64,000 bases of DNA from Parabacteroides goldsteinii. Lineage in GTDB: Bacteria > Bacteroidota > Bacteroidia > Bacteroidales > Tannerellaceae. The DNA is taken from assembly GCF_015550595.1 (NCBI RefSeq), contig NZ_JADNBB010000028.1, positions 1-64,000 on the forward strand, given 5' to 3'. The notes beneath the pieces were generated by a model. It was not told the origin of the DNA. It did not search any database and saw only the letters and a program-made list of their open reading frames with translations. Shown here in pieces: positions 19,384 through 27,516 of the stretch. Numbering within the stretch: the stretch's first letter is position 1; each line of letters opens with the position of its first letter. The position numbers were made by a program, and so were the translations under genes.

Positions 19384-19719
19384 CTAAATCTGATAGCCGA
19401 AAAAGGCTGGAAATACTATGGATGCGCCTATCATAAAGAGGCACGCTCCAAGCAAAGTCAAAATATCTTTGGTTACGCCTTCTTCTCCGACATTCATCTT
19501 GATGTAGATTTGCATGATTGAGTAGATGGAAATAAGTGCTGATACCGCATAAATGAGATAGAGTACGTAGAGCATCATGGTCACAACATAGTCGTGAGCT
19601 TGAGCTAATCCATCAGCTCCCCAAGTATAATCCACATTTCCACACTTTGCTGACAGTTGTTGAACTGATGCTAATACAAATCCTATATTTATCAGTCGAA
19701 GACTTGGCTTATAATTCAT
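19384..19719 (-). CDS. Second DUF4134 protein, pilin-like paralogue
   Basis: This 111-residue protein has a signal-like N-terminus and two membrane helices flanking IKMNVGEEGVTKDILTLLGAC. This aligns with the neighbouring TraE (IKMNNEEQDVKKSIMMIVGAC). The two are clear but diverged paralogues. It overlaps the upstream gene by 11 bp and precedes traE by 70 bp. Confidence 0.82.
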   Translation of the reverse strand: MNYKPSLRLINIGFVLASVQQLSAKCGNVDYTWGADGLAQAHDYVVTMMLYVLYLIYAVSALISIYSIMQIYIKMNVGEEGVTKDILTLLGACLFMIGASIVFPAFFGYQI

Positions 19720-20164
19720 CCTTCTTTACCTTTAAGAGATTGCCTGGAATTTTTTCTCTGTTCAATAGAGCCATTCTGAATTCTTTGCTTTCAAGTTCAA
19801 CGGAGTGTTCTGGTTGGATTTGTTCCGTACTATCATAAATCTTAAGGATTGTTGAATCAGCTTGCGTTAACTGTTTTACTTCTAGTTCCGCTTGGGCTTG
19901 GCGAATATCTTCTGTAGATGATACGGCACTTATTTCAGTTTCTTCTTCCATATCATCCTTCTTGTCTGTTGAAAATGAGAACCCATCACCAACTTCACTT
20001 ACTTCTGTCGCAACTTCTTCATGTTCATCCGCTACAAAATTGAATGTTTCTTGATTGGTAATTTGCTGGTTCTTTTTGCCGTATAGATCTTTGGTAATCA
20101 TGCCGGCATAGTAAATCATGTAAATGACTGTAAGTACTATTGCAAATATTACAAATGCGCTCAT
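19709..20164 (-). CDS. Single-pass acidic protein, first gene of the tra operon
   Basis: I choose ATG 20,164 (MSAFVIFAIVLTVIYMIYYAG), which places a membrane helix at the very N-terminus; the upstream in-frame start at 20,239 adds 25 residues and overlaps the promoter region. After the helix comes an acidic low-complexity stretch rich in Glu, Asp, Ser and Thr. It occupies the TraD-like position but I cannot assign it by sequence. Confidence 0.65.
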   Translation of the reverse strand: MSAFVIFAIVLTVIYMIYYAGMITKDLYGKKNQQITNQETFNFVADEHEEVATEVSEVGDGFSFSTDKKDDMEEETEISAVSSTEDIRQAQAELEVKQLTQADSTILKIYDSTEQIQPEHSVELESKEFRMALLNREKIPGNLLKVKKDEL

Positions 20165-20206
20165 ATTTCTTTGTTTTCGAGTTTGTGTTGTTAAAATTCG
20201 GATGCA

Positions 20207-20216
20207 AAGGAATAGC
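20207..20216 (-). promoter_or_regulatory. Possible tra operon promoter, -7-like TTCCTTTGCA
   Basis: On the minus strand TTCCTTTGCATCC lies about 45 bp before the chosen start of the first tra gene. It matches the TTTG half of the Bacteroides -7 consensus but the TA is displaced. Similar CTTTGCA and CTTTTGCA sequences precede the HTH gene at 26,706 and the integrase at 28,641, which hints at a shared element promoter style. Confidence 0.35.
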
Positions 20217-20335
20217 AGAAAATGTGTATAAAGAAACATTGTAGCTTTTAGAAGCTTACTTTTAACGGCATTTCAGAAATTAGCTGTTTTTGCACTCAAT
20301 TATCATACTCAAAGGGGTGTAATATGAACACAGAT

Positions 20336-20361
20336 AAGGCTCTTCATTTACGAAGAGCCTT
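20336..20361 (-). terminator. Hairpin downstream of the primase-like gene
   Basis: AAGGCTCTTC (20,336-20,345) and GAAGAGCCTT (20,352-20,361) form a perfect 10-bp stem with a 6-nt loop. It lies between the end of the replication module (20,415) and the start of the tra operon (20,164). No strong T run follows on either strand, so efficiency is uncertain. Confidence 0.6.
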
Positions 20362-20414
20362 ATATTAAGTGTTTTATAAAAATTATCTTTGTTGTTTGAG
20401 TATGATTCTACTTT

Positions 20415-21302
20415 TTACCAACACTTTTCCTGGAGAAAAGCATTCAGATTTCGATATTTGGCATATTTAGTCGCCATGTCTATCACTGTACGGTCTTCAA
20501 ATGCGCCTTGTATTGTCTCTGTGGCTGTTTTTCCTGATTTGTCATTATAAAGATAACAATATATGCATTGATAGGAGGCTAAATATGGAAACGCTTTACT
20601 TAGTAGCATCATTGAATTTAAAACAATGACATCAGAGTGTTCGTCGGCTAAAATCTCGGTTTTCTTCTGTGCTATCAATGTTTTATAAGATAGATAGTCA
20701 ATAAAATCAAGAAATACACAACATGAGGAAGCTAATCGTTCATGATTTTCTCTTAGTATAGATATCGCCATTGGTAGTACATGACCACAATATAGATGAC
20801 TACGTAGTTCATACCCTCCATGAATATTGGCGAAAACGACAGCTTGACGTTCTTGTCTGTTTCTGACAAATTCAATAAGCTCGCATATCTCTGCCACGAA
20901 CGGATAGTTTATTTTCCTTGAAGTAAAATACGACAACAACTTGGCATCTTTTAATTCATGAAAGACAACACAGGTTATTGGTTCTTCCAAACCTGTGGTT
21001 AATGAAACGACATTGTATTGACATGCAGGAATTACTGGAGAATTCAGCTCTATCTGACTGAGAACGTAGGGAATATTATCAGAATGAAAAAGTTCTTTGG
21101 CTAATTCAAGAAAGTTGCCTCCTTTTTCTGTTCCGTGGTCATACCAAACATTCTCAAATACATGGACGACAAATGAAGGTATTTCTTCCTTTCTAAAAGG
21201 AGATAAGTACCATAGGCTGTGTTCATCTGCCTTGAGTGGTTCAAAGCCTAATCTTTTAAGAAAGGCTTCGATTTGAATTAGTTTTGCTTGTTCTATGTTC
21301 AT
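20415..21302 (-). CDS. Degenerate DnaG/Toprim-type primase paralogue
   Basis: This 295-residue protein has the same layout as the Toprim protein at 21,628-22,524: an N-terminal primase zinc-finger-like region without cysteines (LWYLSPFRKEEIPSF, NVWYDHGTEKGGNFLELA) and a C-terminal Toprim region. The catalytic Glu is replaced (CCVFLDFIDYLSY, Leu198) and the acid cluster reads CYLYNDKSGK, where the paralogue has CYLDNDDAGR; only Asp254 remains. It is therefore probably not an active primase, but it is full length with no stops. It may be a structural partner or a regulator. It lies 8 bp after an HTH gene. Confidence 0.75.
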   Translation of the reverse strand: MNIEQAKLIQIEAFLKRLGFEPLKADEHSLWYLSPFRKEEIPSFVVHVFENVWYDHGTEKGGNFLELAKELFHSDNIPYVLSQIELNSPVIPACQYNVVSLTTGLEEPITCVVFHELKDAKLLSYFTSRKINYPFVAEICELIEFVRNRQERQAVVFANIHGGYELRSHLYCGHVLPMAISILRENHERLASSCCVFLDFIDYLSYKTLIAQKKTEILADEHSDVIVLNSMMLLSKAFPYLASYQCIYCYLYNDKSGKTATETIQGAFEDRTVIDMATKYAKYRNLNAFLQEKCW

Positions 21303-21310
21303 AGAAGTTT

Positions 21311-21631
21311 TTATTCTGATTGATGATTATGAATGAATGGCTTATCCTTAATCTCTTCCAAAGCTTCAACTGGATAAGATTCTATCCATTTTTCCAAGTC
21401 TTTGCGCATAATGAGAATAGTTTTTCCATTGGGTTTAAAATATCGAATCTTTCGACTACTTGTCAAATGATAGATGGTAGAAATTGTATAACCGGTATAC
21501 TCACTGACTTCTTGAATGGTCAGATAGCGTTTGTTCATATCAAGCTTATGCTCAACTTTGCATAAACGTACCTTCAACTCATTAAATTCCCGAAGTAGTT
21601 TTTCTATTTGTTTCAATTCAGAATCTGTCAT
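21311..21631 (-). CDS. Excisionase-type helix-turn-helix protein
   Basis: This 106-residue protein has an N-terminal coiled coil and a MerR/Xis-like HTH (YLTIQEVSEYTGYTISTIYHL) followed by KIRYFKPNGKTILIMRKDLEKWI. It overlaps the end of the upstream Toprim gene by 4 bp. Such proteins act as recombination directionality or regulatory factors in Bacteroidetes elements; which of the element's several HTH proteins is the true excisionase cannot be told. Confidence 0.75.
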   Translation of the reverse strand: MTDSELKQIEKLLREFNELKVRLCKVEHKLDMNKRYLTIQEVSEYTGYTISTIYHLTSSRKIRYFKPNGKTILIMRKDLEKWIESYPVEALEEIKDKPFIHNHQSE

Positions 21632-22524
21632 AGTGGCTTCTTCCTTCTCATTAGATAATCATTCACATCATTGTATTCTTTATAACGGTCTGACCAATCA
21701 TATACATTTTTCTTTAAATTTATGCGAATGGCATGCGTGGCGTTTCTGCCAGCATCATCATTATCCAGATAGCAGAAGATATAATCATAGTCACTAAGTA
21801 TTTCAAAAGCCTTATTTACATTGGCTACAGAATTCAGAACAATGCTGTCACAGGGGTACTTCAGGCACAGATTGTAATCAGCATTTAATCGTGCTGTTTC
21901 AAATGCCAGAAAATCGAAAAAACCCTCAAATACGCAACACACTTGCGTTTGGCGATACATGTTACGTAGTATCAGGGAAACGTCTTTACCACCGATACAT
22001 CGTTTGGAATACTTGTTCCTGACCTCTATACCGCCTCTCATATTTATAAACGCAAGTCCATAGTATTTCTTTCCATTGCCAATCGTATAATGAACTTCCT
22101 TGCAATAGTTCTTTGCCACCAGCATATTGATGTTCCGGCTATAAACATATTGGAGTAGGTTTACATTCGTCAAATCGCTTAAACTATCAATATTAGTCTC
22201 TTCTACGGGATTTGGGGCTTTAGAAACCTTTACCGTTGCTACTTCATTGGAGATAGTATAATTACCATGCGATAACTTTTCCAAAATATGATGCATAGAC
22301 AGTTCTGGATTAAGCAACTGTACAAGGTTTATTATATTACCGCCTTTGTTTAACCCAAAATCGTACCACAGATTGGTGTTCACATCAACCTTGAAGGATG
22401 CCTTTGTTTCCTTATGTAATGGAGACAAAAACCAATATTTGTTTCCGGAAGACTTGATTTTGCTGTATCCTATGCTAAACATGAAGTCCAGCAAACTTAT
22501 CCTTTTAATTTCTTCAATTGTCAT
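21628..22524 (-). CDS. DnaG-like primase with intact Toprim domain
   Basis: This 298-residue protein has a primase-type N-terminal domain lacking zinc cysteines (WFLSPLHKETKASF, NLWYDFGLNKGGNIINLV) and a Toprim domain with catalytic Glu200 (CCVFEGFFDFLAF) and the DxD pair Asp254/Asp256 (CYLDNDDAGR). It should make primers for element replication after excision or transfer. It lies downstream of the RepA-like ATPase and upstream of an HTH gene and its degenerate paralogue. Confidence 0.8.
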   Translation of the reverse strand: MTIEEIKRISLLDFMFSIGYSKIKSSGNKYWFLSPLHKETKASFKVDVNTNLWYDFGLNKGGNIINLVQLLNPELSMHHILEKLSHGNYTISNEVATVKVSKAPNPVEETNIDSLSDLTNVNLLQYVYSRNINMLVAKNYCKEVHYTIGNGKKYYGLAFINMRGGIEVRNKYSKRCIGGKDVSLILRNMYRQTQVCCVFEGFFDFLAFETARLNADYNLCLKYPCDSIVLNSVANVNKAFEILSDYDYIFCYLDNDDAGRNATHAIRINLKKNVYDWSDRYKEYNDVNDYLMRRKKPL

Positions 22525-22591
22525 AATTCAATTTTTGCAGCTAAGGTCTAGTTTATAATATATATACCCTCTAAACCTAAACTCTTTAAAC

Positions 22592-23710
22592 TTACTTATC
22601 GTCTTTGATGATTTCTGGGTTGTAATGATACCCGGTCTCATTGTGAGTGATAATGTCTTTTGCCGATAATTTTTTAAGTAACTCTTTAATTGCATTGATG
22701 CCCTTCTTATAACCTTTGCGTGCATAGAAGTCACCCAAATCGTCAATCAGCTCCTTGTATTTAACAGGTTTCTTTGTGTTGAACAATTCATTCAAGACTT
22801 CTTTGTGCAAGGCTTCAGGTAAAGCGGTAAGAGGTACATCTTTAGTCTTAACAACCGTGACGTGATATGATTCTTCCAATACAGGCAGTGCGTTATCATC
22901 AATGCGAAAAGCAAAGGATGCAAATTCCTTGTCTCTCATTTGTCCGGCACTGACTAAACTGATACCTGTGTTCTCTTTGTCTTTACTGATAACTAGAACA
23001 GTCTCTGCCTTGTTCTCTAATTCAGTACCGATATGTCCACGAGTATTGGTGTCATTTTTATTTTGATGCAAGACACAATGGATGTGCAGGCAATAGGCAC
23101 TTGTCCAGGACATCAGCAATGTCATAACATCTGTTGATTCCTTCGCATTATTGATGTCATACACTAAATCCCTCAAACCATCTATAATGACTAGTCCATA
23201 ACCACTACTTTTTCGAAGAGCATAGTCTATCAAACTGATACGTAGCGTAGGAGTGTATTCTCTTAACTCTACGAAAGTCAACAGATCAACTTCTTCTCCT
23301 TTTTTCAAACCTGCTAGTTTAAGTATACGGTTCAGTACGTTTTGGCAGTGATATCGACTTTGTTCTGTATCGAAATACAGAATTTTCCTTTTGCCTTCAG
23401 GGAGACTAGCTCGATAGTTCAACACCTTTCCATTAATCAGTGCTGCGGCAACCATGGCTGATATATTGAAAGTTTTCTTGCTCTTTGCCTTACCTGTGGA
23501 TGCACTGAAATTTCCAAAGGTTGCAATGGTACAGTCTTCTACCCACAAAATCTGAGGTGGTGTATCTATCTCTTCTAATGAATCAATAGTACCTTTATTC
23601 AGATAGTGCTCCAGTTGTGCGTCTGAGAATTCACTCTTGAGCATTTTCAATTCTACACTTGGGGCTTTATTGACAGGGCTGTTATTTCTTGTCCTTGCTC
23701 TTTTTGCCAT
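22592..23710 (-). CDS. RepA-like RecA-fold ATPase (replicative helicase type)
   Basis: This 372-residue protein has a P-loop of the GKAKSKKT form at residues 73-80 and a Walker B strand GLVIIDGLRDL near 175, the arrangement of RepA/DnaB-type hexameric ATPases encoded by mobilisable elements. The C-terminal part looks like a winged-helix domain (EALHKEVLNELFNTK, YKELIDDL). It likely supports replication of the excised element. It overlaps the small gene before it by 29 bp. Confidence 0.8.
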   Translation of the reverse strand: MAKRARTRNNSPVNKAPSVELKMLKSEFSDAQLEHYLNKGTIDSLEEIDTPPQILWVEDCTIATFGNFSASTGKAKSKKTFNISAMVAAALINGKVLNYRASLPEGKRKILYFDTEQSRYHCQNVLNRILKLAGLKKGEEVDLLTFVELREYTPTLRISLIDYALRKSSGYGLVIIDGLRDLVYDINNAKESTDVMTLLMSWTSAYCLHIHCVLHQNKNDTNTRGHIGTELENKAETVLVISKDKENTGISLVSAGQMRDKEFASFAFRIDDNALPVLEESYHVTVVKTKDVPLTALPEALHKEVLNELFNTKKPVKYKELIDDLGDFYARKGYKKGINAIKELLKKLSAKDIITHNETGYHYNPEIIKDDK

Positions 23711-23867
23711 ATTCGTGTTTATTATTAGATTGGTCGCTCTTCAACTTATATGGTCTTACCGTTACCGTCGACTGCTCTATCAATTTCTGGAGTTGAGCGT
23801 CAGTGAGCATATAACCATCTACACTTCCTTTTCTAATTGTCTTCAAGTTTTTTTTATCTTTCTGCAT
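23682..23867 (-). CDS. Small basic protein between HTH and repA-like genes
   Basis: This 61-residue, lysine-rich reading frame overlaps both neighbours (14 bp with the HTH gene, 29 bp with the RepA-like gene). Such overlaps are typical of a coupled operon gene, and an ATG with a purine-rich leader is present. It has no recognised domain. The overlap could also be fortuitous. Confidence 0.45.
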   Translation of the reverse strand: MQKDKKNLKTIRKGSVDGYMLTDAQLQKLIEQSTVTVRPYKLKSDQSNNKHEYGKKSKDKK

Positions 23868-24192
23868 GAACTCTTATTGTTTGGATTATCAACTGCGGAT
23901 TCTGTCTCATCCAATTATCAAGCTCCTTTTTATCAAAATACACCATCTTACCTCTTGGCTTGTAATATGGGATAGCCATACTACTTGTCATTTTGTAAAG
24001 TTGAGAAAGAGACAAACCTGTATAGTCAGCGGCTTCTTGGGAAGTAAGCATATCTTTACAGGCATAAAGCATACTTTCAATCTTCGACAGGCGTTTCTTA
24101 ATCTCATCAGCTTCAATAGGATTCACACTATTGAACTTCAGCTCAAGTTCCTCCATACGTTTGCAGAGTATCTTTTGGTTTATTCTTGCCAT
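23854..24192 (-). CDS. Excisionase-type helix-turn-helix protein
   Basis: I use ATG 24,192 (MARINQKILCKRMEELELKF); the longer frame to 24,285 runs through the promoter. The 112-residue product has an N-terminal coiled coil and an HTH (MLTSQEAADYTGLSLSQLYK) followed by IPYYKPRGKMVYFDKKELDNWM. It is the first gene of the replication module and resembles the HTH protein at 21,311-21,631. Confidence 0.75.
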   Translation of the reverse strand: MARINQKILCKRMEELELKFNSVNPIEADEIKKRLSKIESMLYACKDMLTSQEAADYTGLSLSQLYKMTSSMAIPYYKPRGKMVYFDKKELDNWMRQNPQLIIQTIRVHAER

Positions 24193-24257
24193 ATTGATTC
24201 TTTGTTTTTTGTTATACCATTGGTGGCCTAACCACCGGATCTGAATTGATTCGACTG

Positions 24258-24286
24258 CAAAATTACAGCCGGGCTTTTGAACCAAA
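24258..24286 (-). promoter_or_regulatory. Promoter of the replication module
   Basis: On the minus strand TAATTTTG (complement of 24,258-24,265) matches the -7 consensus TAnnTTTG, and a TTTG (complement of 24,283-24,286) stands 17 bp upstream as a -33 element. The predicted leader to ATG 24,192 is roughly 60 nt. Confidence 0.55.
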
Positions 24287-24296
24287 GAAAGAGTGC

Positions 24297-24332
24297 CCCT
24301 TACATCTAAAAAGGTAAGGTTAGATGTAAGGG
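24297..24332 (-). terminator. Strong hairpin with 13-bp arms
   Basis: CCCTTACATCTAA (24,297-24,309) and TTAGATGTAAGGG (24,320-24,332) are exact reverse complements around a 10-nt loop. It lies 23 bp after the end of the gene at 24,355-25,092 and just upstream of the replication promoter. A terminator is the simplest reading. An origin or regulator-binding dyad is possible. Confidence 0.6.
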
Positions 24333-24354
24333 ATAATACTCTTCATTTGCTTGG

Positions 24355-25092
24355 TTACTCTTCTTTTTCTGTCTTTTCTTTCATTTCTTTGACGAATGAA
24401 ACAAATGGAGGATATGGAAATTTGTGGGTTTGACGGAAATCAGAAAGCGCATTTTTGATTTGATCTCTTGTTGATGGTTTCCCTGTCTTCGATGATAATA
24501 ACAACTGATTATCTGCAATCACCTTTTGCCATTCATATACAAGATATTGTTCCTCACGCAGACTGGATAAGAACATAGCAATCTCTCCGTTATGGCAAGG
24601 CTGTAATGGATTTTTCAGATCTGCATTGAAAAAGTTTATAATTTGAGCCGGCTTTACAGACTGCTTGAAGAGTTTCTTCTCATTGACAAATGCTGTTATC
24701 ATGCATATTTGCTCATCCGAGAAAGAGCCAAGCGGCATTGGACGACCATACTCTTTTGGCATTGTAGTGTTGAATGCCAACATCATGTTTTTATAACATT
24801 CTTTTGTGAATTCCTCTTTGTCTAAATACAGATGTACCAGGTCTAATCTTTCAGTCAGTAATTCATATACAGCTGAAAGATTCTGTGAATGTATTCTCCA
24901 ATCTTTAATATCGGAGCTGTCGATAGGTACATTGTGACTAATAAAGTCTCTTACAAAGCGGACATACAATTTGTTGCTGTTTAAGACTTCTCGGTGATAA
25001 ACGCTGTGGGCTTCTCTGAAAAGAATCCACAATTCATCTTTTGACACAAATGTCTCATGCCCCTTAGTCCGTTTTCCATTTACGGAGAACAA
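24355..25092 (-). CDS. Hypothetical element protein with a non-ATG start
   Basis: This protein of about 245 residues is mostly helical with no recognised domain. The frame is open from a TGA at 25,126 but contains no ATG before residue 100; TTG at 25,092 is the earliest plausible start. Either translation begins at TTG or the 5' end has been lost. It ends in a charged tail (EMKEKTEKEE) and is followed by the strong hairpin at 24,297-24,332. I do not recognise it. Confidence 0.55.
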   Translation of the reverse strand: MFSVNGKRTKGHETFVSKDELWILFREAHSVYHREVLNSNKLYVRFVRDFISHNVPIDSSDIKDWRIHSQNLSAVYELLTERLDLVHLYLDKEEFTKECYKNMMLAFNTTMPKEYGRPMPLGSFSDEQICMITAFVNEKKLFKQSVKPAQIINFFNADLKNPLQPCHNGEIAMFLSSLREEQYLVYEWQKVIADNQLLLSSKTGKPSTRDQIKNALSDFRQTHKFPYPPFVSFVKEMKEKTEKEE

Positions 25093-25366
25093 AAAGAGAG
25101 AGACCGAATTTGAATTTGTTTCGGTTCATACTTTTTGTTATTTATAAATTATTAAACATAAAAAATGTCCAAGATGAGTCTTATTAGGATTTCAAGATGG
25201 ACATATATACACGATTCTCTGGGTTTCTATTTAATGTACAAAATACGCAAATTGGAACAAAGTTATTTTTTAATTATGCAGTCTTTCTGCATTGTTAAAA
25301 ACGATCTTATTTTATACCTTATTGTTTTATATCGGTGTTTGTATTTAAATACAGTCTGAAATAATA

Positions 25367-26068
25367 CTATTTTTGAAGTATATCTTTATTTCTGTTGTGA
25401 AAACTATAATTTCCTGGTTCTGGTATGTCAAGCTCTATTATGCAATTTCCTTTTTGACGAAGATTCCTTCTTATCGTTTCAATCTCCAAATCTTTTAATT
25501 CTATAGGGAAGCTTACCTTGATGAATGTAGCGCACTTGTTTCCGTTCCAACCAAGGCGTTTCCCTATATTCCAAACGAAATGACGCAGATCAATAGTGGT
25601 AAGCCTACCATTTAAGATGATAGGGAGAAGGGTGCTGCCTTTAAAGTCATTCCACTGTTCGATGTTGATGAGAAGTTTGCGCATTTCATCTTCTTGAATG
25701 TATTTGCACATGGTTTCTTGGACGTACTGTTCTACTGCAATTTTTGTCTGCTTCATGATTTGTTCATGCTCTATTTGACGAGCCAAGAGAACTCTCTGAT
25801 AATTCAATGTATGATGTGATGGTTGTTCCGAAAGTAAACCTTTTACCTTTCGTTTTCTATATACATAGATGCATAGTCCTGTTAAGATTGATAGTTGCAG
25901 ATAGAGTAATTCAATCTTATATGTTATCAACATTGAAGACACCTTCTCAAAATACCAATTTGAAATATGGCTATCTCCAAATACGAGTGGTAACAAGAAA
26001 ATCACTAACATAGTGGCAATGCTTGTTAGGATAGAAAAAAAGAATTTCTCTCTGAACTTATTTGTCAT
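25367..26068 (-). CDS. Two-helix membrane protein of unknown function
   Basis: This 233-residue protein has hydrophobic helices near residues 10-30 and 50-70 followed by a basic RKRKVKG stop-transfer, so the remaining 160 residues should be cytoplasmic. That part begins as a helix (QIEHEQIMKQTKIAVEQYV) and ends in an alpha/beta domain (FIKVSFPIELKDLEIETIRRNL, IIELDIPEPGNY). It stands alone between intergenic stretches of about 260-270 bp. No family is recognised. Confidence 0.6.
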   Translation of the reverse strand: MTNKFREKFFFSILTSIATMLVIFLLPLVFGDSHISNWYFEKVSSMLITYKIELLYLQLSILTGLCIYVYRKRKVKGLLSEQPSHHTLNYQRVLLARQIEHEQIMKQTKIAVEQYVQETMCKYIQEDEMRKLLINIEQWNDFKGSTLLPIILNGRLTTIDLRHFVWNIGKRLGWNGNKCATFIKVSFPIELKDLEIETIRRNLRQKGNCIIELDIPEPGNYSFHNRNKDILQK

Positions 26069-26331
26069 AAATACCTTTAATTATTAATTTATGGCGACAA
26101 AGTTAGAGAGAAAAATTCAAATTAGTGAGAGTTACACATACTGACACACAATGTCTTAACTATCTTTACGGAACTGGTTTTTACTGTTTCTTGCTCAATT
26201 TTTCTTTCACTTTTTTCTTCGTACTTTCAGTTGTTTGACACTTGTTTTCTCAAGATTACGCATCCTATAGTTATTTCACAATGTGTTGCTAAACATATTT
26301 TAACGCAGTTATTAGAAGATAAGTAAGTGCT

Positions 26332-26706
26332 TTATCTCATAGACGTCTTTTTACCGGCACGTTTACTTAATGTCGCATTTATTTCATCTGGTGTCAATAT
26401 GACTTTATTGGTACGTCCTGATTCTGCCCATTTTATCAATTCATCTTTGAATAGGATGTAGCTTTTGCCTTTTCGAGTAGCAGGAATGGAACGATGCTGG
26501 AGATGATAGTACATGGTGGTTTTCTTCATTTTCATGAATTCACAAGCTTCATCAATATTCATTGGAGTATGATCTGAAGAACTGGAATTTCCTTTCTTGA
26601 TTTCATCATGTAATCCACTTACACTAAGTTGCAAGTCTGAAATCATATCCATTACTTGTTTTACTGCCTTTGGAAGGTCATTGAATGATATTTGTTCTGT
26701 TGTCAT
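26332..26706 (-). CDS. Excisionase-type helix-turn-helix protein next to the integrase remnant
   Basis: This 124-residue protein has an HTH (MNIDEACEFMKMKKTTMYYH) followed by SIPATRKGKSYILFKDELIKWA, the pattern of Bacteroidetes Xis-like proteins. It starts 45 bp after the end of the integrase remnant, the place where an excisionase gene normally sits relative to the integrase. It is therefore my best candidate for the original excisionase of this element. Confidence 0.75.
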   Translation of the reverse strand: MTTEQISFNDLPKAVKQVMDMISDLQLSVSGLHDEIKKGNSSSSDHTPMNIDEACEFMKMKKTTMYYHLQHRSIPATRKGKSYILFKDELIKWAESGRTNKVILTPDEINATLSKRAGKKTSMR

Positions 26707-26750
26707 TTATATAATTATTATGAATTACTGATGCAAAGGTCTACAATGAT

Positions 26751-27056
26751 TTAATGCTGATTTAGCTGATACATGATTAACTTATATGTAAGTATCAGTA
26801 AGGATGATAATTGCTCTTTTTCATTATCTTCGTCTGAACTCAAACGTATTTTATTGGCTGCTTCTCTTGTTTTTGGAGTTGCATGGGCTACATATATCTG
26901 TATGGTTGAAACATTCTTATGTGCCAGCAAGTGTTGCACAGTATAAATATCTGTACCTAACTCCATCTGTAATGAAGCATAGGTATGGCGGAAAAAATGA
27001 AAAGTAATGTGCTTAGTAATACCAGATTTCTTTAACCATATTCGTATTTTGAACAA
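26751..27056 (-). pseudogene. Integrase 3' remnant (duplicate of the intact integrase C-terminus)
   Basis: Positions 26,739-27,047 are about 92% identical by eye to 27,445-27,753, which holds the end of the intact integrase. The remnant keeps the C-terminal catalytic residues (HFFRHTYAS, LLAHKNVS, QIYVA) but lacks the catalytic domain's first Arg and the whole N-terminal part. The stop codon of the intact copy (TAA) is CAA here, so the frame runs on for about 16 extra residues. It is a decayed fragment of a related integrase. Confidence 0.85.
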
Positions 27057-27516
27057 ATGATACTGTACATCGGCAATGGAATGAATGTCAACGGTTCAGA
27101 TTACTACCATGCAATCTAATTTTCAACAAGGGAAAAAAGTCGGCTAAATTTTCTTTTCGAAGTCAATATGGGTAAATTTGTAGGTTAAGAATGGTATTTT
27201 GGGGTAATTTTGTCGGATAAGAGCAGAAATAAGGGCTTTTTTGTAGTTTTAAGTGAAAACATTCCATGGCTTCACGGCAAAAAGTCTGTAACTTCATAGG
27301 CTTTTTGTAATAAGTGCAATAAAATGGATTTTGAATAATGTATAAAGAGGAATGATGAGAGTCTCTTTCGTTATATCACATTGTTTTAATCTCTAAGCAT
27401 TAAGAACTGTAAGTACTAATTGAAAATTTAATTTAGTACTTACAGTCTACAATGATTTAATGCTGATTTAGGTGATACAGGATTAACTTAAATGCAAGTA
27501 TCAGTAAGGGTGGTAA
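27057..27516. other. 460-bp gap between integrase remnant and intact integrase
   Basis: The gap is very AT-rich. From 27,445 to its end it repeats the sequence downstream of the remnant, and it contains a 14-bp-arm hairpin (27,406-27,446). The rest holds no supportable gene. The junction where similarity to the intact integrase stops (about 27,047) is the left edge of a past rearrangement. Confidence 0.6.
27406..27446 (-). terminator. Hairpin with 14-bp perfect arms after the integrase
   Basis: ACTGTAAGTACTAA (27,406-27,419) pairs exactly with TTAGTACTTACAGT (27,433-27,446). It lies 70 bp past the integrase stop codon and directly next to the start of the duplicated segment at 27,445. It may terminate integrase transcription; it may instead mark a recombination boundary. 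Confidence 0.5.

Noticed and set aside
26731-26738. GATGCAAA shared with the mnmE 3' end as a possible attachment core
   Set aside because: The same short string recurs at other leaders (for example near 20,209) and is explained as part of a CTTTGCAT promoter motif.
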